A stretch of DNA of 15,086 nt from Tubulinosema ratisbonensis (lineage: Eukaryota; Microsporidia; Tubulinosematidae): assembly GCA_004000155.1 (NCBI GenBank), contig RCSS01000053.1, positions 1 through 15,086 on the forward strand, given 5' to 3'. The translations under genes and the position numbers were made by a program. Below are positions 1 to 7,470 of the stretch, one piece after another; position 1 is the stretch's first letter; the number at the start of each line of letters is the position of its first letter. Under the pieces are notes generated by a model. The model was not told where the DNA came from. It worked only from the letters and a program-made list of their open reading frames with translations, and did no database searches.

Positions 1-130
1 AAAAAATATTTTAATTACAATATAAAATAAAGATTTTTAAATTTACACATAAAATAAAAATTTATTTATTTTAACTAATTTTATCACAATATTCGTGCAA
101 ACTTCTAACCCTTAACAACAAAAAAAAATT

Positions 131-227
131 TCACAAATCTTTAAATATTTCTAATTAATGCTTTTTTTATAAAAAAATACAAATTTATTTTTGATTTTAT
201 CACAAATCTTAAAATATTTTTAATAAA
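131..227. repeat. Imperfect direct repeat, two units 69 bp apart
   Basis: A unit of about 28 bases beginning TCACAAATCTT occurs at 131-158 and again at 200-227, with a few mismatches. It lies in the AT-rich stretch downstream of the RNA triphosphatase gene. No gene is visible in 1-245. In such AT-rich sequence the repeat may be slippage or chance drift, and I assign no function. Confidence 0.5.
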
Positions 228-245
228 TCATTTTACTAAAATAAA

Positions 246-881
246 TTAAATAACTAAATTTTGTAAACACCCAAAAAATATTTCATTATCATAGCATGGC
301 TCAGTTACTTCCAATTCTACTTCATAACAATTCTCATTTGTGTTATCAATCTTAGTAAAATCAAACCTAAATTTATTAAAAGGGATGGAAATTCTACTTC
401 TATCTCTTCTAATAACATTCTTTTTATCTTTGATTGGTCCTATATCTTTAATAAAGGTTTCTTTGCTTATAGCTATCCTTACGTCATATTCACTGTTTGG
501 AAAGTGTATTTCATGCGTAATTATTCTTATTTTTTCCATGGTACATTTTAATTTACCTGCTTCGTAAACCTTTCTTACTTTATTGGTTATCACAACTGTT
601 TCTTCTGAGGTTTCTTTGGGGAAATTTTCAAATGATTTGATAAGTTTGTTAAAATGGCCTTCTTTCACTCCACTACAAAATGTAAAAGGGGTATTTTTTG
701 TTGAAAAAATAATTGGATGCTTAGCATTAATATCAATTCTACTTCCTGTGGTTTTATCAAGTATCAATCCAAGCCTAGCCTCTATTTCTATTGTATCTTC
801 TTTCTTTCTAAGAATATTTTTCAATGCATTTGGTAGTAATTCATGCAAATCATTTTTAAAACTGAAAGGTAAAATATTCAT
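246..881 (-). CDS. CET1: mRNA 5'-triphosphatase (Cet1-type capping enzyme beta subunit)
   Basis: Predicted metal-dependent polynucleotide 5'-triphosphatase, which removes the gamma-phosphate of nascent mRNA as the first step of cap formation in the nucleus. The 211-residue protein has the signatures of the fungal triphosphate-tunnel family. There is an N-terminal strand with IEIEARLG (about residues 31-38), which supplies two metal-binding glutamates. A basic RRDRSRIS segment follows at about 158-165. A C-terminal strand YEVELEV (about 186-192) supplies the second acidic cluster. It is far shorter than yeast Cet1 and lacks the N-terminal extension that binds the guanylyltransferase, as is typical of minimal microsporidian versions. 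The start codon is preceded directly by CCC (cccATG on the minus strand). Only 54 bp separate it from the divergent proteasome gene, so the two probably share a promoter. Family assignment is firm; the symbol is by homology. Confidence 0.88.
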   Translation of the reverse strand: MNILPFSFKNDLHELLPNALKNILRKKEDTIEIEARLGLILDKTTGSRIDINAKHPIIFSTKNTPFTFCSGVKEGHFNKLIKSFENFPKETSEETVVITNKVRKVYEAGKLKCTMEKIRIITHEIHFPNSEYDVRIAISKETFIKDIGPIKDKKNVIRRDRSRISIPFNKFRFDFTKIDNTNENCYEVELEVTEPCYDNEIFFGCLQNLVI

Positions 882-935
882 GGGATAAAATAAATAAATA
901 AATTATTTTTAAAAAAAAATATTTGTTTATGCCTT
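882..935. promoter_or_regulatory. Short divergent promoter between CET1 and proteasome beta-1
   Basis: Only 54 bp, almost entirely A and T, separate the two divergent start codons, so both core promoters must lie here or reach into the opposite gene. CCC sits immediately before the minus-strand ATG. No distinct TATA element can be separated from the general AT richness. Confidence 0.5.
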
Positions 936-1544
936 ATGATACNNANNNNCCAAGAAGAGGTTATGACAGGTACAACTATAATGGCTATAAAAGTGAAGGA
1001 NGGAGTGATTATTGGTGCAGACACACGTACCAGTTTAGGTACTTATATTCCAAGTAGGTTTACAGATAAACTAACCCCATTGACTGACTATATTTACTGT
1101 TGTAGGTCAGGTAGCTCTGCTGATACCCAAGCTATTCGCCAGTATGTAAAAAATAAACTGTTAGAATTTGAGTCATTGGATGAAAAAAGAGTTTCTGTTG
1201 AATTGGCAGCTAATTTGGCAGCCTCTATAATTTATGAGAATCCTGAACTGCTTGCTGGACTGATTTTAGCTGGTTATGACAACAATGGTCCGAAAATTTT
1301 TAGCATAAATTTGGGAGGAGCAAAATTGGAACGTGACTGGGCTATTGGTGGTTCTGGTTCAGGATATATATATGCTTATTGTGATACTAATTATAAACCA
1401 GATATGAGTTTAGAAGAAGGTATTCAGTTTGTAAAGAATGCTGTTACCAATGCAATAAAATGGGACAATCATTCAGGTGGCTGTGTAAGGATGGCTTTTA
1501 TTGGTAAAGAAGGGGTACAAAGATATTTTACACCTGTCAACTAA
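936..1544 (+). CDS. PRE3: 20S proteasome subunit beta-1 (caspase-like active subunit)
   Basis: Threonine-protease subunit of the 20S proteasome core that cleaves after acidic residues. The 202-residue precursor begins with a short propeptide of about 12 residues, cut at Gly-Thr so that Thr13 becomes catalytic Thr1. Mature numbering matches the family: Asp17 in GADTR, Lys33 in TDKLT, and Arg45 in CCRSGS. Arg45 marks the post-acidic (beta-1) specificity rather than beta-2 or beta-5. The later GSGSGYIYAYCD and IKWDNHSGG blocks also fit Pre3. Ns at 943-949 fall in the propeptide, so its length and start are uncertain; another ATG lies out of frame at 929. The N at 1001 falls in codon GAN, which gives Asp or Glu as in the family KDG motif. 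AATAAA overlaps the stop codon. The gene converges on its downstream neighbour with a 52-bp gap. Confidence 0.94.
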   Translation: MIXXXQEEVMTGTTIMAIKVKXGVIIGADTRTSLGTYIPSRFTDKLTPLTDYIYCCRSGSSADTQAIRQYVKNKLLEFESLDEKRVSVELAANLAASIIYENPELLAGLILAGYDNNGPKIFSINLGGAKLERDWAIGGSGSGYIYAYCDTNYKPDMSLEEGIQFVKNAVTNAIKWDNHSGGCVRMAFIGKEGVQRYFTPVN

Positions 1545-1596
1545 ATAAAAATTATACAAAATTTTGTTAAATTTTAAAAAATTTGTAATTTTTTTA

Positions 1597-2145
1597 TTAA
1601 AAGAAAACAACGTATCCCAAAGTGGATCCTTCACCAAAATTATAACAGGTATAAGTTATTCCCCCTTCATTTATTAACTTAGTAAAGAATTTACCCAATA
1701 AATCATAGTAATAAAAAGAAATAGCTGATAAATAAATATCTAAAGCTCTCCAGAAATTGTAAGACTGAATAAAATAATTTTTATGGAATGATTTTACAAC
1801 CTCTCCATTGAAAAAAACTACTCCTTTTGGCAAAGTTGAAGGCATAAATTTAGAAGCAATCATTGCATTTTCAAAGGAATCAATCTCTAAAACTGCCACG
1901 TTAATAAACTTAAGTCCTCTTTCTATCTTTTCTTTGGTTTTTTTGATATCCTCTGTGATTATCAAAATCCAATATCCTTCATTTAAGATGCTTAAGTTAG
2001 AAAGACCAATCCTAACACATTTGTATGGTGAATCTGATGTGAATATATTTACATTGCTTTTTTTGTTACTTTCGTTCATTAAAAAGAGAAATGATATGAA
2101 ATATTTTAAGATTGTAGGAAAAATGATGTTTATGTTATGAAACAT
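1597..2145 (-). CDS. Secretory-pathway protein with a redox-inactive thioredoxin-like fold
   Basis: No family name is recognised with certainty. Residues 5-22 are hydrophobic and look like a signal peptide or membrane anchor. Residues 30-115 resemble a thioredoxin fold: a strand (WILIIT), a helix, a strand (VAVLEID), a helix with ASKF, then a turn like the cis-proline segment of thioredoxins and the strand-turn GVVFFNGEVV. The usual CxxC active site is missing; only isolated cysteines are present (in PYKCVR and TYTCYN). The C-terminal 60 residues are aromatic-rich and unassigned, and there is no KDEL-like retention signal. The picture suggests a non-catalytic PDI/thioredoxin-like protein of the ER or a secreted protein. 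A second ATG at residue 23 would remove the signal. AATAAA overlaps the stop codon. The fold call is inference from pattern only. Confidence 0.6.
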   Translation of the reverse strand: MFHNINIIFPTILKYFISFLFLMNESNKKSNVNIFTSDSPYKCVRIGLSNLSILNEGYWILIITEDIKKTKEKIERGLKFINVAVLEIDSFENAMIASKFMPSTLPKGVVFFNGEVVKSFHKNYFIQSYNFWRALDIYLSAISFYYYDLLGKFFTKLINEGGITYTCYNFGEGSTLGYVVFF

Positions 2146-2226
2146 GAGGAATAAATGAAATTAAAATATTTTTTTATTTAATTAGAAATAAACCCTATAT
2201 TTTTAAATGTTTTAAGTCATTTATTT

Positions 2227-2297
2227 GGTGACATTGTCTAGTGGTATGATGCGTGTTTCGGGTGCACGTGGCCTGGGTTCGAATCCCAGTGTTGCCA
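2227..2297 (+). tRNA. tRNA-Pro (anticodon CGG)
   Basis: The 71-nt sequence folds into a full cloverleaf. The 7-bp acceptor stem GGTGACA/TGTTGCC includes two G-U pairs. The short D stem carries a conserved AGTGG loop. The anticodon stem CGTGT/GCACG closes the loop TTCGGGT, with anticodon CGG at 2259-2261 followed by G37, as in proline tRNAs. The T stem CTGGG/CCCAG closes loop TTCGAAT. Discriminator A is at 2297; CCA is not encoded. The D-arm and anticodon region closely resemble eukaryotic tRNA-Pro. There is no intron. A-box and B-box (GGTTCGAATCC, 2276-2286) promoters are internal. It reads CCG, a rare codon in DNA this AT-rich. Confidence 0.95.
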
Positions 2298-2303
2298 TTT
2301 TTT
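2298..2303 (+). terminator. RNA polymerase III terminator of tRNA-Pro
   Basis: Six Ts start directly after the discriminator base. Two of them belong to the stop codon (minus-strand TAA at 2302-2304) of the convergent PNKP gene, so the two genes overlap at their ends. Confidence 0.85.
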
Positions 2304-3342
2304 ACAATATAAATTTTGTAATAAATTTTTGATATTCTGTGTAATTTTGATTATCAAAATAAAAACCAAAAAAATTTACAGACAACCCAAAATCGCTCAA
2401 ANCCCACTTTGTGATTTCACTTTTAGACATTTTTGAGTTAAAAATTTTATGTATTTCATTTTGTTTTGCATCAAACTGAGATTTCTTATTAATAAACTTA
2501 CTAAATGTTTTTAAAAAATGAATTATATTTGAGTCATAATCTAAAAAATATATTCCTATATTTTCTTTACCATACAAATTAATCAAATATTCTATCTCGG
2601 ATTTCTTTTTTATGTTCAAAAAAACTTTTTTTTGTGGTTGAAAAGAATCTTTTTTTAAAAAAATATTATTTCTTAAAATCATATGATTTTTTAAAAATGT
2701 ACGAGAAAAATGTGATTTACCAGAATTTCTTCCCCTCCCAAAAAGTAAAATAATATTTTTTTCTTCTGAAATCACAGGTGTTTCTTTATATTCAAATATA
2801 TTATATGGTATTAATTCGATATTCTTTCCGTTTATAAAGAAAGCTTCTGGGGTATAAAATTTTATTTGACAATTATAAGCAAACTTAATATCACAACAAG
2901 AATGATCATACCTTCTTCCAGCTGCATCTCCAACATAAAAACCTTCTAAAAAATTGCTAAAAATCTTTTTAACATAGTAAAACATGCCAGGAAGTGGCTT
3001 CCTATAAAAATCATTCTTAAGCGAAGCAATAAACAAAACAGGAAAATCAAATCTACTCAGAAATAATTCAAGTTTTTCTTTAAATCTTTCTAAATGAGGA
3101 TGTAAATCTAATTGATTACTAAGAATAGCAATGAAATATCCTTGGTTGTAAAGATATTTAAGTTTGCTAAGCACGTTAGGAAACAAAAAATGCCATTCTT
3201 TTCTNTTTATTTTTGTATGAACAGGATATTTTATTAAAGTGTCATCTAAATCAAATAAAGCTAATTTTGTTTTTGAATCTGTTTCTAATTTGTGGTTTGT
3301 GTAAATAAAAATAGAACTTTGTTCTTCTGCCAAATATTTCAT
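2302..3342 (-). CDS. Bifunctional polynucleotide 3'-phosphatase / 5'-kinase (PNKP-like)
   Basis: Predicted nuclear DNA end-processing enzyme that makes 3'-OH and 5'-phosphate ends for ligation in single- and double-strand break repair. The phosphatase domain (about residues 25-165) is complete: nucleophile motif FDLDDT with Asp31 and Asp33, SNQ at 75-77, RKPLPG with Lys115, and VGDAAGR with Asp139, then acidic residues at 146 and 151. A kinase domain follows from about 195, with P-loop GRGRNSGKS at 202-210. Beyond the P-loop the kinase is short and poorly conserved: the DNTN-like segment and the arginine-rich lid of animal PNKP are not evident, so kinase activity is less certain. There is no N-terminal FHA domain. 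Ns at 2402 and 3205 leave two residues unknown. CCA immediately precedes the ATG. Tpp1-like phosphatases lack a P-loop, which favours PNKP. Confidence 0.87.
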   Translation of the reverse strand: MKYLAEEQSSIFIYTNHKLETDSKTKLALFDLDDTLIKYPVHTKIXRKEWHFLFPNVLSKLKYLYNQGYFIAILSNQLDLHPHLERFKEKLELFLSRFDFPVLFIASLKNDFYRKPLPGMFYYVKKIFSNFLEGFYVGDAAGRRYDHSCCDIKFAYNCQIKFYTPEAFFINGKNIELIPYNIFEYKETPVISEEKNIILLFGRGRNSGKSHFSRTFLKNHMILRNNIFLKKDSFQPQKKVFLNIKKKSEIEYLINLYGKENIGIYFLDYDSNIIHFLKTFSKFINKKSQFDAKQNEIHKIFNSKMSKSEITKWXLSDFGLSVNFFGFYFDNQNYTEYQKFITKFIL

Positions 3343-3471
3343 TGGATAAATTTTTAAATGTAAAAAATATTGTTTTTATTTTGTATTAAAATATAAAATA
3401 AATAAAAATATAAAAAAATAAATTTAGTTTTTAAAAATTTACTTCTCGGAAATACATATTTTAATAGTTAA

Positions 3472-3597
3472 TATTTAAAAGATGGATTTATAAAAGAATG
3501 CTGCAATGTCGGATATACCAAAACTGATATTCTCGCCAATGTACTGGGAAAAATTAAATATAAAAAGGAAATTTTAAATAAATATAAATATGGGTGA
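3472..3597 (+). pseudogene. Short coding-like frame, possible gene fragment
   Basis: A frame open for 41 codons between a TAA at 3469 and a TGA at 3595 has a balanced, protein-like composition. It includes the segments DGFIKECCNVGYTKTD and ILANVLGKIKYKK, unlike the Asn/Lys/Phe-rich shadows of random AT-rich DNA. It has no ATG at its start and matches no family I know. It runs into the repeat copy at 3590 in a different frame, so it may be the upstream part of the same decayed element. Low confidence. Confidence 0.22.
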
Positions 3598-3799
3598 TTA
3601 TTTTTTTAATAACAATAAAAAATTCAATAAAACAAAGAGTCTCTTTTTAGGATATCTAAAGAACTTTCAGACCCAGAATACTATACATTGCTATTTTAAT
3701 TTACCGTATGTTTCTTATGATTAAGTAATAATATTTTTTAGAAGGTATGACGAATATCTTCGTATGGATTTTCTATATTTAGGCAACAAAAAAAATTGA
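3590..3799 (+). pseudogene. Degenerate repeat copy A, possible Ty3/Gypsy reverse-transcriptase relic
   Basis: An ATG-initiated frame of 44 codons (3590-3724) ends at a TAA, but the same frame reads on to a TGA at 3797, so one stop interrupts 69 codons. The 3' half (3700-3799) is homologous at DNA level to 6531-6633 (inverted) and, over its last 40 bases, to 7425-7467. The translation contains LPYVS, FFRRYDE, LRMDF and LGNKK. Their order and spacing recall the reverse-transcriptase fingers segment of Ty3/Gypsy elements (SPYxSP, then a lysine/arginine-rich turn, then R..DYRxLN). No catalytic YxDD block is nearby. The retroelement reading is inference; the repeat relationship is visible directly. 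Confidence 0.4.
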
Positions 3800-4309
3800 T
3801 TTATAATCTAAATATTATAAAAATAATGCACCATAATTGTGATTTAAACATATAAAATAGCAATTTAAATGTTTCAATTTCAGTTTTTTCTTAATTTTAA
3901 ATAGAAACAAAATTTTTTAGATTTTCTTGTAATTACTTCGAAAAGGTATTTCAGAAATCCGTCTTACCTTAATTCATATTGGAAGATACAATTTAATGTT
4001 GACTTGTATTTTGTAATCATTTCCTGTATGTTATTTATTAGGCATACTTTTAAACATTAGCGCTTATTGACCGAAATATTTTTGAAAGATTATGTTGATT
4101 GTTTAAAATCAAAAAGAGTTTATATAAAGCTTAAACATTTTTTTATAAAAATATAAGTTTTAGAATTTGAATACATATTTATATTTAATAGCATTTCTGT
4201 TTAGTCGACTTATGTCAAAATCTAAAAATTATCAAATTTCTAAAAAATATTTGTTGATTTAAATTGTTTTATTTCAAAAATAACTGATGAATTTTTACCT
4301 CATAAATGT

Positions 4310-5554
4310 TTATTTAAACTTCGAAACAAAATAATTAATATATTTTGTTCTTAAAAATGTTGAAGGGTGGGTACAATTAAATAAAGAATAAATAAAGGGT
4401 GTAAATAAGGGTGTATCATTCAAGTAATCAATTATAACTAAGCCTTCTATTAAATTTTCAGATGGACAGTTCTTAACCGAAAAATAATCTGCCCATACTT
4501 CAAAACACTGAGAAATTAACCGAGAAAACAAATTAGAAAAAATTAACAAAACTGGTAGATTAATTCCTAGAATAAAAACTATTATTGTTTCTGATGTAAG
4601 GTCATCTTCTTTTATATTTTTTGCCAAGCTACTAAAAACTTTTAGGTAAGCAAATACAACTAAAATTAAGAATAAAAAATTTCCGGTATAAACTAAAGGA
4701 AAGCCTAAAGGATGTGAGTGTCCAGCTTCGTGATATATTAGACTTAAAATAACTTTTTCTTCAAAATCTTCAAATCTTGTGCCTTTAAACAAAAGTTTAT
4801 GATTAAATAATGAATACAGCGTTTTAATGTTTAAGGTATTTGGATCGGTTATGTGATATATTTCATCTTTAAAATATTTCTTTGCTACGTTTAATGATTC
4901 TCCTTTAAGAAAATCTGGTACTTTTTTGTGTTCGCTAGATAAATTTTCTTCATTTATATTTGAGGAAACAATCCTCAAAATAAAAAAAGCAAAAATCATG
5001 TAGAATAAATAAAAGTATCGAATTTTAAAAGATTTTCTATTCTGAAAAGCAAAATTTATGCTAAATAGAATGGTGGTTGCGATCAAAGATTTGTAAATAA
5101 CATTTATGTTTTGAAGCATTCTATCTAATCTGATTAATGTGAAGCTAAAGAATAAAATAAAATATAAATTTAACGCGTTAGTTTTGTTTTTGTAAACCGA
5201 TTCATTATCGTTGACTTTTACTATGATGTTTTGGGCAATTAAAAAGATCTTAGATCTTATTTTCTTATTAAAAAAACAAAGATTAAAACAAGATATAGCC
5301 AGGATTTCGATTAAATGAGTTGTTATATTCCACTGAAAAGTTTTCACTTGGTTAAACAACACCGAATTAATATATTCTAAGAAACCATTTTTGTAAGAAT
5401 TTTTTATAATGCTTTCTAGAACGTCTTTATCAAATGCTTTTGATGGATCCTTTTTAACTAAGGATAACCAATAAAAATCATATAAATAGCCTGCTACGTA
5501 AGCCATACAAATAGAAGTCAGGATGATTCCGATTAAATGATTTTTTCTCGCCAT
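4310..5554 (-). CDS. STE24: CAAX prenyl protease 1 (Ste24-type M48 metallopeptidase), paralogue 1
   Basis: Predicted integral-membrane zinc protease of the ER and inner nuclear membrane. Ste24 removes the -aaX residues of farnesylated proteins and, in yeast, clips the a-factor precursor. The 414-residue protein has about seven hydrophobic segments. It carries the zinc motif HEAGH at 275-279, the third ligand region FEVWAD with Glu352 and Asp356, and the C-terminal HPS at 396-398, equivalent to the family HPP motif. The N-terminal block GYLYDFYWL is shared with the second paralogue at 7945-9174. The HPP to HPS change is mild. The ATG is preceded by CCC, and AATAAA overlaps the stop codon. Yeast Ste24 is slightly longer. 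Catalytic residues are intact, so an active protease is expected; the substrate is unknown. The symbol is by homology. Confidence 0.86.
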   Translation of the reverse strand: MARKNHLIGIILTSICMAYVAGYLYDFYWLSLVKKDPSKAFDKDVLESIIKNSYKNGFLEYINSVLFNQVKTFQWNITTHLIEILAISCFNLCFFNKKIRSKIFLIAQNIIVKVNDNESVYKNKTNALNLYFILFFSFTLIRLDRMLQNINVIYKSLIATTILFSINFAFQNRKSFKIRYFYLFYMIFAFFILRIVSSNINEENLSSEHKKVPDFLKGESLNVAKKYFKDEIYHITDPNTLNIKTLYSLFNHKLLFKGTRFEDFEEKVILSLIYHEAGHSHPLGFPLVYTGNFLFLILVVFAYLKVFSSLAKNIKEDDLTSETIIVFILGINLPVLLIFSNLFSRLISQCFEVWADYFSVKNCPSENLIEGLVIIDYLNDTPLFTPFIYSLFNCTHPSTFLRTKYINYFVSKFK

Positions 5555-5788
5555 GGGTCACTTTTTTTTTTAAAATTTATAGTTTTTTTTTTATGATTAA
5601 AAAGGAAAATTTTAATTTCTTAAAAAAACAAATATAAATAAACTATAGAAGGTATATTTTTATGAGAAAATAGAGATTTACTATTTAAAATTATTAATAA
5701 ATTGTTTTAATTTGTTAATAATTTTAAATTTCAAAATTTTTTAGTTGAATAACCAACATAATGATTTTTTTAAAAAAATAAAAAAAAG

Positions 5789-5810
5789 TACCTTTAATAG
5801 GAGAGAAACC
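5789..5810 (-). promoter_or_regulatory. Motif shared upstream of both Ste24 paralogues (copy 1)
   Basis: The sequence from CCTTTAATA to GGAGAGAAAC lies 235-256 bp upstream of the paralogue-1 start. It matches CCTTTAAATAAGGAGAAAC at 9225-9243, upstream of paralogue 2, apart from short indels. It could be promoter sequence duplicated with the gene. Function is inferred from position only. Confidence 0.3.
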
Positions 5811-6530
5811 ATTAATGAAAGAAATCAAATTTTAAATAGAAATTTTTTTGTGGTTTTTTGCACCAAGAAGTTATCTGGAGTATAAGACAATGTTAATAAA
5901 AACAAAGAATTTGCTTATAAATTTTTATATAAAATATCGAACGTTGACATGATGATTTTTAAATTTCTAAATTTTGTAAAGACTTGATTTGATATTTTTC
6001 TACAAAATAAATGATTTTGTATAAATAAAGTTATATAATTGTGTACTTTGCATATTTTCAGTAATTGTAGGTATATATTGTTGTTAATTATCGTTTAATA
6101 AATATCTTAATGGTAAACAATCGTTTTTAAGAAAGATACATATTTTAAGCATCAGCATATTTTTCTATTTTTAATTTTTAGGATTGTATATTTTGGATGT
6201 TAAAAGGTTGAATGTGTTTAAGATCCTAAAACATTAACAATCTCACGTTAAAAATAAGAATGTCTGATTATTATTAGGTGGATTTTGAAGATATAATATT
6301 TAATTAACTTAAAACATCTTCTCAATGATAGAATTGCTTAATTTAAGAAAATCATTTTTTCATAGAATTTTACAAATAAAGAAAATTAAATAACATTAAT
6401 CACCATGTTCTATTTTTTGAAAATGTACTTTGTGTCTTCACTATGATCGCAAAAAAATTTTTTTTGTTTTGCTTACATTTTGCGTTCATTTAAAACTTAT
6501 TTAATTTATGCTTAATTATTTATTTATTAT

Positions 6531-6700
6531 ATCAATTTTTTTTGTTGCCTAGGGATGGGAAATCTATACAAAGATCATTTCACTATACCTTCTTTACAAG
6601 AATATTAAATAGTTGACTGAAACATACGGTAAAATATGTTTCCCATACTTAAGTATAGCTCAAGATACTGCGAGCCTTCAATTTAGCAATGAACATTCAA
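6531..6700 (-). pseudogene. Degenerate repeat copy B (inverted), possible reverse-transcriptase relic
   Basis: On the minus strand this copy shares the block TTTACCGTATGTTTC with copy A at 3700. It then shares AGAAGGTAT, and the stretch from ATCTT to GGCAACAAAAAAAATTGAT, with the same spacing. Read on the minus strand it gives LPYVS, LIFL, RRYSE and, after a frame change, LCIDF and LGNKK. At least one in-frame stop and one frameshift break it. Conservation of the same short peptides in copy A supports a coding origin. An imperfect palindrome (AAACATA...TATGTTT, about 6620-6642) lies within it. Confidence 0.4.
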
Positions 6701-7399
6701 TGCCTAACTCGTTTGCATTTTTAATTTGTTACAACGTGTTTTTTTTGTTTTAACAATTTAGGTCAAATAAATATGCTATAATAGTTTCGAGAACACCCCT
6801 AAAAAGGAAAATAAAATCATAATTTTGCAATCGATAAATGCTTTATTTGATTATAAAATTCAAAAAAAGATATTAATTATTTCGTTTTAATTTTTCCTTC
6901 TCAAAAAATTTTTTTTTGAAAACTATTTGAATATTTTGTTTTATGATCTTATCAATAGCCCTTCTTTTTAAAATATTTTAAATTCAGCTTTTAATGACAT
7001 TATATTTTGTGCATGGGTTAACGCTTAAAATTTACAAAGTAGAACTTATGATTTACATAATTTTGATAAAAATTTTAATTTTACTTAAAAAATTATAAAT
7101 AAGAAGATTATTAATCAGCATACATTGTAGTTTTTGATACTAAATTATTGATAATTATAATTTTAGGTTTTCTCCAGGATTTGTTTTCAATTGTTTTTAT
7201 AAAAAATATATTTGTAAACTTGCATAATACCTTAAATAAAATTTTCTGTTTCATATTCTATCCTGTTATACTTTCTTTTATCACGGTGCATTTTATCAAA
7301 TTCGAAAATTAACTGTTTTTCTTAGATAGAAATTTTATCAAAGATTTAAAGTTGTAGACTTAATTTAAAATGGGGTTCAAAGATTTAAACAAAATTTTC

Positions 7400-7470
7400 T
7401 TCGATATATTTGTTACTATATAGCAAACAATCTTCGAATAGATTTCCGATCCCTTGGCAACAAAAAACGG
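7400..7470 (+). pseudogene. Degenerate repeat copy C, possible reverse-transcriptase relic
   Basis: From 7429 to 7467 it matches copies A and B without gaps; 4 of the 26 bases before GGCAAC differ from copy B and 8 of 26 from copy A. The plus-strand reading is LRIDFRSLGNKK, the closest of the three to the R..DFRxLN motif of Ty3/Gypsy reverse transcriptases. Upstream similarity fades quickly. It sits 489 bp downstream of the paralogue-2 stop, much as copy A sits 528 bp downstream of paralogue 1. Confidence 0.38.

Larger units (their letters stand above)
3343..4309. other. Gene-poor intergenic stretch with decayed coding-like remnants
   Basis: This 967-bp region separates PNKP from the first Ste24 gene. 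It has no convincing intact gene. It holds a 41-codon open stretch at 3472-3597 and the repeat copy at 3590-3799, described separately. From 3800 to 4309 the sequence is AT-rich, with no tRNA-like fold, no long frame and no recognisable motif. Confidence 0.6.

Noticed and set aside
340..888. Plus-strand open frames across 340-567 and 583-888
   Set aside because: They are antisense to the well-supported RNA triphosphatase gene and have hydrophobic shadow-like translations.
1808..2140. 110-codon plus-strand frame opposite the thioredoxin-like gene
   Set aside because: The minus-strand frame is longer, has a fold-like pattern and normal gene spacing; the plus frame has no recognisable motif.
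3441..3475. CTTCTCGG, eight bases as in the 5' end of U2 snRNA
   Set aside because: The GTAGTA branch-site recognition block and the following stem are absent; a chance match.
3506..3577. 23-codon frame beginning MSDIPKLIF
   Set aside because: Too short, no upstream signal, and it overlaps a longer protein-like frame in another register.
3720..3742. TTAAGTAATAATATTTTTTAG, looking like a tiny microsporidian intron removing the in-frame stop of copy A
   Set aside because: The 5' end is TT rather than GT, and the equivalent positions in copy B do not form an intron. A decayed frame is simpler.
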